Below are positions 21,001-31,535 of a stretch of 64,000 nt of DNA, one piece after another; the stretch's first letter is position 1; every line of letters starts with the position of its first letter. This stretch comes from Muscardinus avellanarius (lineage: Eukaryota; Chordata; Mammalia; Rodentia; Gliridae): the NCBI GenBank assembly GCA_963383645.1, contig OY726569.1, forward strand, positions 73,324,635 through 73,388,634. The letters run 5' to 3'. The position numbers and the translations under genes are program-made. The notes beneath the pieces were generated by a model that saw only the letters and a program-made list of their open reading frames with translations, made no database searches and was not told the origin of the DNA.

Positions 21001-21535
21001 TTCATTATCTATTTTAGTCTATTACCTATTTCTAAATCGTATTGTTTGCTTTTATTGTTGCTAATTTTTAGGATTTATATTTGGAATATTAATATACCTT
21101 CAGATATAGCATTTGGAAATATTTTAACATGTTTTACAGTAACTTTTAATTCTATTTACATTGTCTTTGGATGTACAATGTTTTTCTATTTTTTAGGAAG
21201 TTTGTTTGTTTATTCTTTTGTTGCCTGTGCCTTTGGAATCATATCCAAGAAATCACTGCCAATTTCAGTGTTGTGAAGTTTTATGACCCTGGTTTTCTTC
21301 TAAAAGTTTATAGTCTTAAGATTTACATTTAGGTCTTTTATCTATTTTGAGTTAATATTTGTATATGGTGTTAGGTAAGGGCCCAATTTTATTCTTTTTC
21401 ATGTAGTTATTATTTTTCAACAATATTTAGTGAAAAGATTATTATTTCCTTCACCAAATGTTCTTGGAAACCTTGTCAAAAATAACTTGATCATATATGG
21501 AATAAAAAAAACCCAAACATATCAAAGTTAATCAG
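21001..21535 (-). mobile_element. Inverted ancient L1 segment, right part (copy 0)
   Basis: It is continuous with 18070-18187 and homologous to the inverted passenger of the young copies (GGCACAGGCAACAAAAG, GATTTCTTGGATATGATTCC on the minus strand). It stops at about 21500 with TGATCATATATGG and a short unrelated A-rich piece before the sense 3' UTR. Confidence 0.72.
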
Positions 21536-21769
21536 GAAACCAAGCATGGGAAGGAGGGAGGGGGAGAGAAGGGTTAGGGATTGGGTAGGAGCTGATTGGG
21601 TGATATGTGCATGTATATCTCCACAAGTTTTTTATCCCATTAAGATGTATGACTACAATGCACCAATAAAAATTTATTTAACAAAAAATAAATAAATAAA
21701 GAGAATCACAAGTTTGAGGCCAGTCTGGGCAACTTGGCGAGATCCTATCTCAAAACAACAACAACGAAG

Positions 21770-21787
21770 ACTTCCGGGAAGATGGCG
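21770..21787 (+). promoter_or_regulatory. ETS-like plus YY1-like motif at the 5' end of copy 2
   Basis: ACTTCCGG followed by AAGATGGCG, identical to copy 1, at the very start of the element where an internal L1 promoter would set transcription start. Confidence 0.6.
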
Positions 21788-21943
21788 ACCGAGAAAAGCG
21801 GGGCTTAAGAGTCCCGCTAACAACCAATCTCCATTACCACAAAATCAGCGCCTTTCATAGCCAGAAAACACCATCACCAGAAAAACAAAAAAAACCACCA
21901 GGCTCCAGAGAGAAAGCGGACTGAGAACAGAGCTCAGGGCCAC

Positions 21944-22244
21944 AGAGGAGACACATGCGCCCGAGGACGCGGCAGCAGTGCCATACTGCCGGCGGCAGCG
22001 GCGAACTCAACGGACGGCTACAGCAAGCCAGGTGAGCCGCTGCGGAACAGCCAGGCGGGATCTTTCTGCGCAGACAGCATTTAAAGCTCCCAGTGGCTGA
22101 GCTCAGCACACGCTGCAGGGATTCAGAGTGGAAATCAAAACCAGAGAAGAAAAAATACGCCAGCCTCATGGCCGAGGGCGTGGCAGAGGCGCCATATTGC
22201 CACCGGCGGCGGCAGCAGCAGTGAATTCACCGAGTCCAGTACAG
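21944..22244 (+). repeat. Duplicated unit in the 5' UTR of copy 2
   Basis: CCCGAGGACGCGGCAGCAGT with GCCATACTGCCGGCGGCAGC (about 21960-22000) recurs as GGCCGAGGGCGTGGCAGAGG with GCCATATTGCCACCGGCGGC (about 22169-22212). It corresponds unit for unit to copy 1. Confidence 0.75.
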
Positions 22245-22560
22245 CTACATCTGCGAACTCAAGAACAGTGAGTCAAATTGCGGGCCACAGAGGAGAAATC
22301 GCAGTATTGGGCCTCCTGGGACTTGACCCAGTGAGGGAGTGGTGGTGGCAGAGATATCACACCATAGGAGAACGTGCAACCTGGCACCCCCCATAGTTTA
22401 AAACAGCCTCTATCGACTCCCTGGGTCGGAGACTCTGTGATACAACCCAGTAAAGGAGTAGTGGGGTCTGAGATAATACAGACTCGAGATCCAGAGCACC
22501 TTAAGTGAAGCCATAGTGACCCAAGGGAAGAACCCAGAGAAGGCACAAACCTCCGAAATC

Positions 22561-23478
22561 ATGGGAAAGAGGAATAACACTGGAGTAATGAATGTGCACA
22601 ACCCCACAACATCAGAACCTGATAAAACAGAAAATCAGAGATTTCTAGAAGATCAAATCAGGAAAATAACTGTAGAAATAATAGAGGTGCTTCGAAAAGA
22701 ACTCAGAGAGAGCCAAAAAGAGATAAAGGATGCAATTAATGAAGTAAAGGCCTCAATTCAAAGCACAAACAACCGATTAGACCACATGGAGAACAGAATC
22801 TCGCTCTTAGAAGATGAGCAATCCAAAAATGAATGCATAGTTTCTAATCTAGAAAAAAATATCCAACAGCAGGAATCTGACATTGAAGAAATATGGGCCC
22901 ATCTTAAGAGAGCTAACCTAAGAATAATTGGAATAGAGGAGGGAAAAGAAAGTGAAACCAAAGGGATCAACAATCTCTTCAAGGAAGTAATAGCAGAAAA
23001 TTTTCCAAATATAGAGCAAGAGGTTGATACACAGATCCAGGAAACTTATAGAACTCCCTTTAGACAGGATCGGAGAAGAGGATCCCCACGCCATATAATT
23101 GTCAAAATGACCAATGTGGAAGCCAAGCAGAGAATCTTAAAGGCAACAAAAACAAAGGGCCAACTGACATTCAGAGGCAAACCAATTAGAATCACTCCAG
23201 ACTTCCCAAACCAAGTCATGAGAGCCAGAAGGGCTTGGAGTAACATATTCCAAACTCTGAAAGAAAACAATTTCCAGCCAAAAATTTCCTATCCAGCAAA
23301 ACTTTCTATCAAATTAGATGGAGAAATAAGAAGCTTCCATGACAAACAGAAACTGAAGGAATTTATGTCTTCAAAACCAGCGCTAGAGAAAATACTCAAA
23401 GAGATTAACTACAAAGAAGAAATAGGTAACACTCACCAGAACCAGAGAAACAAGAGTTTCCATCCAACAGACAACTAA
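22561..23478 (+). CDS. L1 ORF1p (305 aa), intact, copy 2
   Basis: Second intact copy of the ORF1 RNA chaperone. It has the same start (ATG at 22561, MGKRNN), coiled coil with paired RhxxhE motifs, RRM (LRIIGIEEG to PRHIIVKM) and C-terminal domain (RARRAW, YPAKLS). By direct comparison it differs from copy 1 at 11 of 305 residues, six of them chemically mild (A/V, A/V, D/E, F/L, V/I, L/M), and has no stop or frameshift. It is followed, as in copy 1, by the inverted passenger and not by ORF2. Protein from this frame could only support retrotransposition with ORF2p supplied by a full-length L1 elsewhere. Confidence 0.93.
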   Translation: MGKRNNTGVMNVHNPTTSEPDKTENQRFLEDQIRKITVEIIEVLRKELRESQKEIKDAINEVKASIQSTNNRLDHMENRISLLEDEQSKNECIVSNLEKNIQQQESDIEEIWAHLKRANLRIIGIEEGKESETKGINNLFKEVIAENFPNIEQEVDTQIQETYRTPFRQDRRRGSPRHIIVKMTNVEAKQRILKATKTKGQLTFRGKPIRITPDFPNQVMRARRAWSNIFQTLKENNFQPKISYPAKLSIKLDGEIRSFHDKQKLKEFMSSKPALEKILKEINYKEEIGNTHQNQRNKSFHPTDN

Positions 23479-24215
23479 GATTGGTTATCTGTGGAGATTC
23501 ATTATTTATGTTAGTCTTTTACCTATCTCTAAGTTGTATTGTTTGCCTTTATTGTTGTTAATTTTTAGGATTTCTAGTTGGAATATTAATATACCTTCAG
23601 ATATAGCATTTGGAAATATTTTATCCAATTCTATTAGTAACTTTTAACTCTGTTTACATTGTCTTTGGATATACAATATTTTCTTTTATTTTTTAGGGAG
23701 TTTGTATACTCTTCTGTTGCCTGTGCCATTGAAATCATATCCAAGAAATCACTGCCAATTTCAATGTTGTGAGGTTTTATGACCCAGATTTTCTCCTAAA
23801 AGTTTATAGTCTTAAGATTTATATTTAGGTCTTTTATCTATTTTGAGTTAATACTTGTATATGGGATTAGGTAAAGGTCCAATTTTATTCTTTTCCATGT
23901 AATTATTATTTTTCAACAATATTTAGTTAAAATATTATTATTTCCACCACCAAATGTTCGTGGAAACCTTGTCAAAAATAACTTGACAATATAGGGAAGA
24001 ATTTAGCTCTAGGCTTTTATTTAACTCCAATGGTCTATATATCTGCCTTTAGAACAGTACTACACTGTTTCAATTATTGTAGCTTTATATGGTTTGAAAT
24101 CAGAAAATATATATCTGCTAGCTTTGTTCTTTTTCAAGATCGTTTTGGGTATCTAGAATTCATATTCCATATTAGGATAGATTTTTTTCTGAAAAATAAA
24201 TATATAAATATATGA
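23479..24215 (-). mobile_element. Inverted ancient L1 ORF2 3' passenger in copy 2
   Basis: Same inverted segment as in copy 1, joined at the same base after the ORF1 stop (TAAGATTGGTTATCTGTGG). The join differs from copy 0, where a longer stretch including an ORF2 remnant remains. Confidence 0.75.
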
Positions 24216-24395
24216 TAGTTTCACCTAAAAAAATAGAAAAAAATATGCTCTAGTAAGAAAGAAAGCAAAAAGAAATATTGAAATGCTATCTTTAAATCAT
24301 CAAACGCTTGGTATCAGACAAATGAAACTGTTATGTGAGATTATCATTTTTAATTTTGGATAAATTGCTATAATACTAGATGTCAACTACTAAGC

Positions 24396-24535
24396 CAAGC
24401 ATGGGAAGGAGGGATGGGGAGAGAATGGGGTGGGGATCGGGTGGGGGCTGACTGGGCGATGTGTGCATGTATGTCTACAAAAGTTTGTATCCCACTATGA
24501 TGTATGAATACAGTGCACCAATAAAATAAAATTTA
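24396..24535 (+). other. 3' UTR and A-rich end of copy 2
   Basis: G-rich run GGGGTGGGGATCGGGTGGGG (24427-24446, with one more G), then TTGTATCCCACTATGATGTA and GTGCACCAATAAAATAAA, matching the ends of copies 0 and 1. Confidence 0.8.
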
Positions 24536-24551
24536 AAAACAACAACAACGA

Positions 24552-24712
24552 CAACAATAACAATAATAATAATAATAATAAGAAGAAGAAGAAGAAGAAG
24601 AAGGAGAAGGAGAAGGAGAAGGAGAAGGAGAAGGAGAAGAAGAAGAAGAAGAAGAAGAAGAAGAAGAAGAAGAAGAAGAAGAAGAAGAAGAAGAGGAGGG
24701 GGGGGGGGAGAG
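24552..24712 (+). repeat. (CAA)/(TAA)/(GAA)n compound microsatellite
   Basis: CAACAA and AATAAT units pass into a long GAA/GGAGAA array and end in a G run. It lies in the former linker of the host SINE, downstream of the copy 2 duplication. The leucine- and serine-run frames on the minus strand (24475-24807) come from this array. Confidence 0.93.
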
Positions 24713-24801
24713 GTGCTTGGAATGTAATTTAGTGGTAAAGTATACCACTGAATTCTCCAGTACCAGAAAACAAACAAAATAAACCAAAAGAACCTAAAGT
24801 A

Positions 24802-25383
24802 TTTCATCTTCCTTTATTCTCCTAAACCATGTCCACAGGTGAATAGTCCCTTTATTAACTTCTCCTCTGTCTCTCCCCTATCAGAATCCCGACTGATACT
24901 GTAAGGTTATCGGTGCTGCCCCTAAATGTGAACTATCTACTGCCCACTGACTGTAAGACCTTAAGCAGACAATCTGACTGACCTAGGCTCAGTTTGCCCT
25001 TGGTTTGCCCCTGACTGTTTAGTACTTATAAATCAGAAGCTCAAACTTGGAGTCAGCACCTAGCAGCTGACCTGAAAGAGAAGTTCCTCCTCCCCCATCC
25101 CATACCCCTATTTTTAGTTCTTCACTCCCATCTTAAAATTCCTAGCTTAGCTGCTCTGCTTTATAGGATGCCACAAGTCCTTTCCTCTAGGACGTAGCAA
25201 CAGAAACAATCTAGTAAGGGCTGAGAGAGAAGGAAAGGTAAAGTCCACTCGCCTGGGCAACTGCACTTGGGACTCATAGTCAGGCTCAAGTTCACATAGC
25301 TTTTAGCCCTGGCCAGTAGGGCTCAACACAAGGAACTCTTCTTCCAACACACAAGGGACAGGCTCCTTGGAGAAGACTTATTC
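24802..25383. other. Unique sequence; weak MIR-like word
   Basis: CTGTAAGACCTTAAGCAGAC and CTAGGCTCAGTTTGCCC (about 24950-25005) faintly resemble MIR. Nothing else is recognisable. Confidence 0.35.
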
Positions 25384-25519
25384 TTCTTTATTTATTATTT
25401 ATTTATTTATTTTTGTGGTGGGATCTCACTATGTTGTAAAGACTGGATCTTAACTCGTGCTCAAGTGATCTTCCCAAGTAGCTGAGACTACAGGTATTGT
25501 GCCACTATGCCTGCCTATT
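25384..25519 (-). mobile_element. Old B1/PB1-type monomer, antisense
   Basis: GGGATCTCACTATGTTGTAA, CTCAAGTGATCTTCCCAAGT and GTGCCACTATGCCTGCC follow a 7SL-derived monomer with no ID half, suggesting an early B1-type copy. Confidence 0.7.
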
Positions 25520-25743
25520 ATTTATTTATTTATTTATTTATTTATTCATTCATTCATTCATTCATTTATATTTGGTTCTGGAGATTTAATCTAGGGATGT
25601 CTACCTCCAAGCTCTGTCCTCTACCCTTTTTATTTTATTTTGAAACAGAGTCTGGGTAAGTTACTGAAGCTGACCTCAAACCTGTAATCCTCTTGTCTCA
25701 GCCTCCCTAATACTAGGATTATAGGTGTAGACCACTACCTGGC
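25520..25743 (-). mobile_element. B1-dID SINE with (ATTT)/(ATTC) tail
   Basis: The tail has become TTTA and TTCA tetranucleotides. The ID half (TTCTGGAGATTTAATCTAGG) and the B1 half to GACCACTACCTGGC are diverged. Confidence 0.8.
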
Positions 25744-25877
25744 TTATTTTTATTTTTTTTAAATTAGGGAAATGAGTCAATATCATAAATAAAATAAGAA
25801 CACCAATGATAAAAGGGGAAATTTGTGAGTTTTTTAGTCAGGCTTATTTAAATATTAGTCCTGAGATCAAGAAGGCA

Positions 25878-26070
25878 GGTTAGCTGGGCATGGTGATGCA
25901 TGCCTATGATCCCAGAACTTGGGAGGCCAAGACATGAGGATCTCAGGTTCAAGGCCAGCCTCATCAACTTAATGAGATCTTGTTTAATATTTTAAAAATA
26001 GAGCTGAAGCTGTATCTCAGAGGTAGACTCCCCCTGGTCTCAACCCCCAATACAAAAAAAAAAAAAAAAT
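25878..26070 (+). mobile_element. B1-dID SINE
   Basis: TAGCTGGGCATGGTGATGCA start and AGCTGTATCTCAGAGGTAGA ID half. AAGGCAGGTTAG before and AAGGCAAGTTAG after the purine tail are a near-perfect duplication. Confidence 0.87.
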
Positions 26071-26125
26071 ACAAGGAAGGAAGGAAATGAAGGAAGGAGG
26101 GAGGGAGGAAGGGAGGAAAAGAAAG
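26071..26125 (+). repeat. GGAA/GGGA tract at the SINE tail
   Basis: Purine-only tetranucleotide units directly after poly(A) of the SINE. Confidence 0.9.
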
Positions 26126-26139
26126 GCAAGTTAGAGCTG

Positions 26140-27660
26140 TGCACTGTGCTCCAGGCTGAATCAGATTGAGAAGTGGAGGCCCAAGGGATGGGGGAAGGAA
26201 TCCATGAATGGTGGAGCCAAAGAGTAATAGTTTACCCTAAAAGACATCAGGCCACAGTGAAGATCATGAAAGGGAGCATGGAACTGCCGAGGCATGCATC
26301 CGCAGATCCTGGTTCTGAGGGAGGGAAGGTGGCATGGTCTCCCACCTTCTGAGAAAACCCATTAAACTACTGGCCTCCCTGGGAAGGCTATTTTATGCAC
26401 GGTGTATCTCTTATGCCTTTCCCTTGATCGCAGGAGCACGTGGGCCTTTAGAGCCTTCTACTGTGGAAGCTACTTACCTTCCAAGGATGAGGACTTTTCT
26501 AGAGTTTCACTTGACCCTGGCCCCTGATAGAATACCCTTTCCCCTACCTACAATGGGACTGGGTGCCAAAGCCTCCAGGTCCACTGTTCCTAGGTCAGCC
26601 CCTCTCCCTGCCTCTGCTTCCAGGACTCCTTCCAAGCTTATGGTAAGACTGATACTTCTCTGGGAATTGAACCTCCTTACTTTTGCTCACAAATAGGCTT
26701 GTACATGACATTGCATTTTTTTTTTTTTAGAGAAAAGGCCAGTGTGTTTCTATTATTTATTGACATTAAAGGCAACCCAGATTAACCCGAGAACACAATC
26801 ACGCAGGTTTGTTGGACAAGATCTATGCAGGAGTCCATGGGAGAATGCCTGAGGTAGTGGGGGCCTAACCTCTCTACCTGAGCCCCTTCTGACCAGCTCA
26901 CCACGGTTGCTGTCTTAATCTGATTCCTATGGGTAGCTCTGGTTTCTGACCAGGACCTTCTAAGGAAGAAGAGTCTCACCCCTGAGCTAACTGTTCACAT
27001 TGTTGGTTCCAGGCTTGCAGCGTGTAGCCCTAACCCTGGGCTCTGACTTCAATTAGCTACTCCTTCTAGGCTTTCGCTGGTGAAAAGCCTGCACTTAACA
27101 TTTAGGAGAGACAATCTATGATTCGATTGTTGAAGTAATCAATACCCCAAATCCCTAAGTAGGAGTGACTAAGAGGTTTAAGGCTCTACTTTTTCCATTC
27201 TCAAATGAATCTCCAGCTTATTTCCCTTGCCTTTTAATCATATTTCAGGCCCTCAGCCATCTGTCCACAGCCTGAATACACTTAGTCTGAGATGGGATTT
27301 AGAGAAAGTAGACACGGTGGTTTGCAGGTGAGCCGTGATAGACATGAAGTTTCATAAAGAGGACCTGGGAGGTACTGGCTCAGAGACTTTTCTTCAACTT
27401 GCTTACCATGTAAATTCTCTATTTCCCCCCTTAGATTGCCTGTTTATTTAGGATTACTAATTTATGAGATTAGGTGAGAATAGAGAGCAAGACCCTCCCA
27501 AGTCGTCCATAAGCACCATCTCTGTATTTGGCATTCACTGCCTAAAGTAATAAACCTTTTCAATGTGTTCTCTAACTTTTCACTTAATGCTTTCTATTCA
27601 TCTTCACTCATTCAATCCTTGGTAAACAAGTACTATCCCATTGTTCTTTGCCTCACTCCC
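26140..27660. other. Unique sequence, no gene recognised
   Basis: A 120-codon frame at 26334-26696 has no familiar domain. No clear repeat is visible over 1.5 kb. Confidence 0.45.
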
Positions 27661-27664
27661 TTAT

Positions 27665-28005
27665 TAGCCCATCCACCCATCCATCGACCTACACATCCAC
27701 CCATCTACCTACGCATCCATCCATCCACCCATTCATCCATCTACCTACGCATCCATCCATCCACCCATCCATCGACCTACACATCCATCCATCTACCCAT
27801 CTATCCATCCATCCATCCATCTACCTATGCATCCATCCATCCATCTACCTACACATCCATCATCCATCCATTCATCTACCTACATATCCATCCATCCATC
27901 TACCTACACATCCATCCGTCCACCCATCCATCTACCTATACATCCATCCATCCATCCATCCATCCATCCATCAACTACACATCCATCCGTCCACCCATCT
28001 GTGTA
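27665..28005 (+). repeat. (CATC)n array with higher-order CTACCTACACAT units
   Basis: About 340 bases of CATC tetranucleotides regularly broken by CTACCTA(C/T)(A/G)CAT words, giving an irregular higher-order period. Three overlapping frames encode only His-Pro-Ser-Ile-Tyr-Thr repeats and are not genes. Confidence 0.93.
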
Positions 28006-28183
28006 TCCACAGTGCTAGCTCCATCTCAACAGGATGCCAAAGCCCATTGCCAGAGATAACTACTATGTTCTTCATGCAGGCCTGCTGTATTCAGCTTTGG
28101 CCACAGATGGTATCACTATCTTTCACCAGCTCACCTTTCTTCTCTGGATATTTTCTCCCAATCCCTTTTCTCCTATTCCTAAG

Positions 28184-28245
28184 TTTTTCTTTTTTTTTTT
28201 CTCTCTCTCTCTCTCTCTCCTTTTCTCCTCTCCTTTCCCCATCTC
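28184..28245 (+). repeat. Pyrimidine (T)n(CT)n tract
   Basis: A T-run followed by perfect CT dinucleotides and CTTTTCTCC words. Confidence 0.9.
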
Positions 28246-29284
28246 CATTTCATATGCTATCAGCCTATCCAAAATAGCTACCGTGGATATTTTATAGCCT
28301 TTCAGAACTAAGAGGAAAACTTAGCCCATTTGAGAACTGACAGCTCCCTGCTCATAGAGGCCACATTACCCAGGCAGGTAGAGCTACCCTGACCTTCTCA
28401 CTGCTGACCAGCACCTGGGTTCAGGCCTCACTAGGACCCCTGGGGCATCAAACCTGTAGGCTGAGTCCTGAGCTGGTTCCAGTTCCTCCTACAGGAGACA
28501 AACAAACTCCCAAGGCAGAAAGAGCAAACTTCGCTCTTTTCGCTTTGGGGAACAGAACAACAGAGCCGGGAATTGGTGGCCCAGCAAGAATAAAGCAATG
28601 CTGTCAGCAGTCAGGCCTAAGCTAACCTCCTTCCCGTGGTGACGCAGGTTCTGCGCACAGTGACAATGAGTGTAACTGGACCCCGAGCTCTGGGGTGCAG
28701 GAAGCAGGCCAAGCACCACCGCACGCTCCCCTTCCCTGACCCCTCCTCCTCTGGCAGACCCGTTGGTGGTGAGGCGGACTGGGGTGGAGGACAGGCCAGC
28801 ATCAGGCCCACAGTGCGCTCCTCAGCACATCTTTATTTTTCTTTTCTGACAAAGAATCAGGCCTGGGTAGCTGGGAAAGCATCCCTACCTGTGCTCCAGT
28901 TACCACACTGGCATCTAGGGCCCCATCTGACCTAGAATTGCTGGCTTTAGGCTACAGGGATCTGGGCGATCCTCTAGTCCTGGCTCCTCAGGAGCTGAAG
29001 AATCCTCACTTGGCCTTAGACCTTCCACAGGGGGCAGATTTCCTTAACACAGGGGCATAGCCAGAGAAGAAGACATTCTGACTTCCAATACACTTGGACA
29101 ACAAGCCGTTCAGCCAACACATATCATTTGGGGCCACACTGAGCCAGGATGGGTACAGACCCTCCTGACCCATGGAGAAGACAGAACGAAGGGAGAAAGT
29201 GGGTGCTGTTTGAGTATACCAGGTATTCCAAGTCTGGAGAGGGACTGCCAGGAGAGAAATGGCATTTTAGCTGAAGGCCAAAGG
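28246..29284. other. Unique sequence, no gene recognised
   Basis: No repeat or coding feature is recognised. Short frames at 28489-28935 overlap on opposite strands. Confidence 0.45.
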
Positions 29285-29286
29285 GT

Positions 29287-29322
29287 TTTGTTTGTTTGTT
29301 TGTTTGTTTGTTTGTTTGTTTG
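29287..29322 (+). repeat. (GTTT)n microsatellite
   Basis: Nine or so perfect GTTT units. Confidence 0.93.
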
Positions 29323-29334
29323 GCTTGCCTCTTT

Positions 29335-29403
29335 ACCCACAGCCAAGCACAGAGCTAGCAGGTGGTAGATACTCATTAGATGTTTGTTGAATGAAGGAAG
29401 GAA
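29335..29403 (+). mobile_element. L2/MIR-type 3' tail
   Basis: GCACAGAGCTAGCAGGTGGT, then GATGTTTGTTGAATGAAGG resembles the shared worn ending (...AATAAATGTTTGTTGAATGAATG) of L2/MIR3-type elements. Confidence 0.6.
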
Positions 29404-31111
29404 CAGCTATCTCTGTATTTTCTGATAGGCCTTGGCCAGTTCTGGGATTTGATGCTGAGTCCACTAATGTGTCCATTTACAAAGTCTCTAGCTGGGTCAG
29501 ATGCAGAGTCCTCCGAAGGTCTCTACGTGCTGTGGATATGCTGTGTGCCCTGCCCGTGGCTTTAGAGGTGCTTAAGCCGGGTCACAGCTGGGGAAGATGA
29601 TATCCCTGAGATCCTGCAGGGAGTCTTCCAGACTCCCCAGCCCCCACCCCCCAGACCACACCATGCAGAACTCTGTAAACGGATTCATCAAAGCAGGGGA
29701 GCCAAACCCCTCAACAGGTGATTGGATTTAGATCTGAAAGCAGAGATGGGTTAAACTCCCAGATGTCCTTACCACAGGCTGAAGCCCAGAGGAAGTGAGG
29801 GAGAGGAGCGCCCCAGAGCTGCCTTCTCTTTCTCAGAAGAAAGTGACGGGTTCTTGGAAATTCCCTTAAAGCATCTGAATGAGCAAATCCAGAGCTGTTT
29901 GCTGTCAGGTTTCTGGGCAGGATTATGGGCAGACTGATCAGCTGTTCCATCCCTTGGGGGCTGCCTTAACTTTAAAAACCTAGTTTTTTGTCCCAGGAAT
30001 AGTGGGTTCTGCTGTAAAGTGCCCTCAAAGTTCCCCAGACTTCAAAATATGCCTATACTAAGGCATTACCCTTAGGTCTCCAGGAACCTATCTCAAATGG
30101 GCAGCAACAAGAATCCTCTTCCTCCTCTCTCTCTGTAAGTACCTTCCCAAGAAGAGAAACAGGAGCTGGTAACATTGGATAGAAGTATAGCATGTTTAGT
30201 TGTGCAGGCTGCTCACTACACAAGGCCAGCTTATGGGGGGGGCAGATGGGGGCTGAAATACAGCCTGTACTCTGCTAGCCAAGCTGTGCCCTGGTGTGGC
30301 TGCATCCACACAGAAGAAGGGGTGCCCTTTAAAAATCTGAACATAGATGCCATATGAGCTAGTAGTGACCCTGGGTGGAGAGCCCAAAGAATTGCATCTG
30401 GGAAGGAAAATAAGCCAATCCCAATCATTTTCTTGTTCCCACCTAAACATTCTAACCAGGTGCTCTTCAAGTGATCAGGTAGGCTAATAAGCAGACTTCT
30501 TAGAAGGTAACAGAAAAGGATGGATAAACCAGTCGGACCAGTAGGGCTTTATGTTTTGTTTTCTGTGTCCTGAGTTTAGATGGCAGTGAAAATTGAACTA
30601 CTGGGATGTGCTGAGGAAGGATCCAGTCTCTTCTTTCTGCTAAACTACTTTAAGGAGAGGGAAGATTTACAGGAAACACAAGGGGTTTGGAGTCTGGCCC
30701 AGACACGACACTGCAGCTTTGCTTACCTGGAGCCTGCTAGTCAGGAAACGGGCCCCTGAAAGATGAGGCAATGTGGACATTTTCTCAAGAAAACGACCCT
30801 CCCCACCGCGGTCCAGGCGCCTTACAAGGGAACACATTCCATCCCAGGATGAGCGGCTCTCAGTGCCGTCTGTTCACTGCTGCAACGTGGATGTGTTGCT
30901 TCCAAGAGAAACCGTGACTAGTTTGTGCCTCATGGGCGCAGAGGAAGGCGCCGTCACCCCCTTGCAGTTCACTTTCATTGAGGGTGGAGGGATACTTGGC
31001 ACAGGCCACTCAGCCCCACTGGCAGGGGCAGCTGAGCCCTCTTCTCTCCCCATTCACCCAGTCCTCCTCGAGGTCAAAAAGGAGCTCTGGGGAAGCTAAG
31101 AGGGACAGACA
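29404..31111. other. Unique sequence, no gene recognised
   Basis: No repeat family or convincing coding region was found in these 1.7 kb. Confidence 0.45.
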
Positions 31112-31535
31112 GGCCATGTTGGAGCAGGTCTGTTTCAATCCGCATTCTCATTGCTGTGACCTGATGAACCTGACGACAACATCTGAGAGGAAGAATCATT
31201 TGCTCACAGTTCTGGAGATTTCAGGGCATGGCATGGGGAGGGGGAGAGAGAGACAGAGAGAGAGGGAGAGACAGAGAGAGACAGAGAGAGAGAACAGAGA
31301 CGAAACCAAGAGAGTGCGTAAAGGGGGTTCAAGTATACACGCACCATCCCCAAAGCCACATCACCAGGAATCCACCTCCTTCAGCCATATCTGGCCTGCC
31401 TAGCTTTCTATCTAATAAATCCAGGGCAATAGATTTATCTGCTGATGAGATTAGAAGCCTCATTATTTAATCATATCACCTCCAAACGTCAATACGTGGG
31501 TCCTTTCAGGGGCCACTCTCTACACGAACTATAAG
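31112..31535 (-). mobile_element. ERVL-MaLR-type LTR, antisense
   Basis: Read on the minus strand it begins TATAGTTCGTGTAGAGAGTG, has an AGGTGATATGATTAAATAAT segment, a CT-rich expansion, and ends CAGAACTGTGAGCAAATGAT before a TCAGGTCACAGCAATGAGAA word. This is the layout of MaLR LTRs, which end ...CTGTGAGCCAAATAAACC... and carry a TCAGGT word near the 3' end. It is distantly similar to the LTR at 46537. Confidence 0.65.
31241..31300 (+). repeat. GA-rich microsatellite inside the LTR
   Basis: GAGAGAGACAGAGAG units of about 60 bases, at the same relative place as the CT array in the LTR at 46537. Confidence 0.88.

Larger units (their letters stand above)
15879..21700 (+). mobile_element. Half-L1-like element, older copy (copy 0), containing copy 1
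   Basis: It starts with GACTTCCGGGAAGATGACGA and runs through a 5' UTR (to 16738), a broken ORF1 (16739-17855), a remnant of the ORF2 start (about 17890-18066), an inverted piece of old L1 (18070-18187, resuming 21001-21535) and a G-rich sense 3' UTR with AATAAA and an A-rich tail (21540-21700). Duplications at 15866-15878 and 21701-21713 (GAGRATCACAAGT) differ at one base. Copy 1 is inserted in its inverted section. It lacks about 400 bases of inverted passenger present in the young copies and keeps an ORF2 piece they have lost, so it is a sister lineage and not their direct parent. Confidence 0.85.
21768..24535 (+). mobile_element. Half-L1-like element, young copy 2
   Basis: Same plan as copy 1: 5' UTR (to 22560) with two repeated units, intact ORF1 (22561-23478), inverted ancient L1 passenger (about 23479-24215), unassigned piece, G-rich 3' UTR and CCAATAAAATAAA end. 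The 16-bp duplication AAAACAACAACAACGA is perfect at 21752-21767 and 24536-24551. The target was the A-rich linker of the host SINE. All internal junctions match copy 1, so the composite structure existed before either copy inserted. Confidence 0.88.
15813..24790 (+). mobile_element. Host SINE split by nested L1-derived elements
   Basis: The B1 half begins near 15813 and breaks at 15878. It resumes at 21714 (TTGAGGCCAGTCTGGGCAAC), breaks again in its A-rich linker at 21767, and finishes at about 24712-24790 with an ID-like half (TTAGTGGTAAAGTATACCAC). Its own target duplication AACCTAAAGTA is perfect at 15802-15812 and 24791-24801, almost 9 kb apart. This proves that everything between was added later. 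Confidence 0.85.

Noticed and set aside
27565..28277. Long His-Pro-Ser-Ile repeat frames, and a CRISPR-like look of regularly spaced CTACCTA words
   Set aside because: CATC tetranucleotide array in a rodent genome; the 'spacers' are the same tetranucleotide and not unique sequence.
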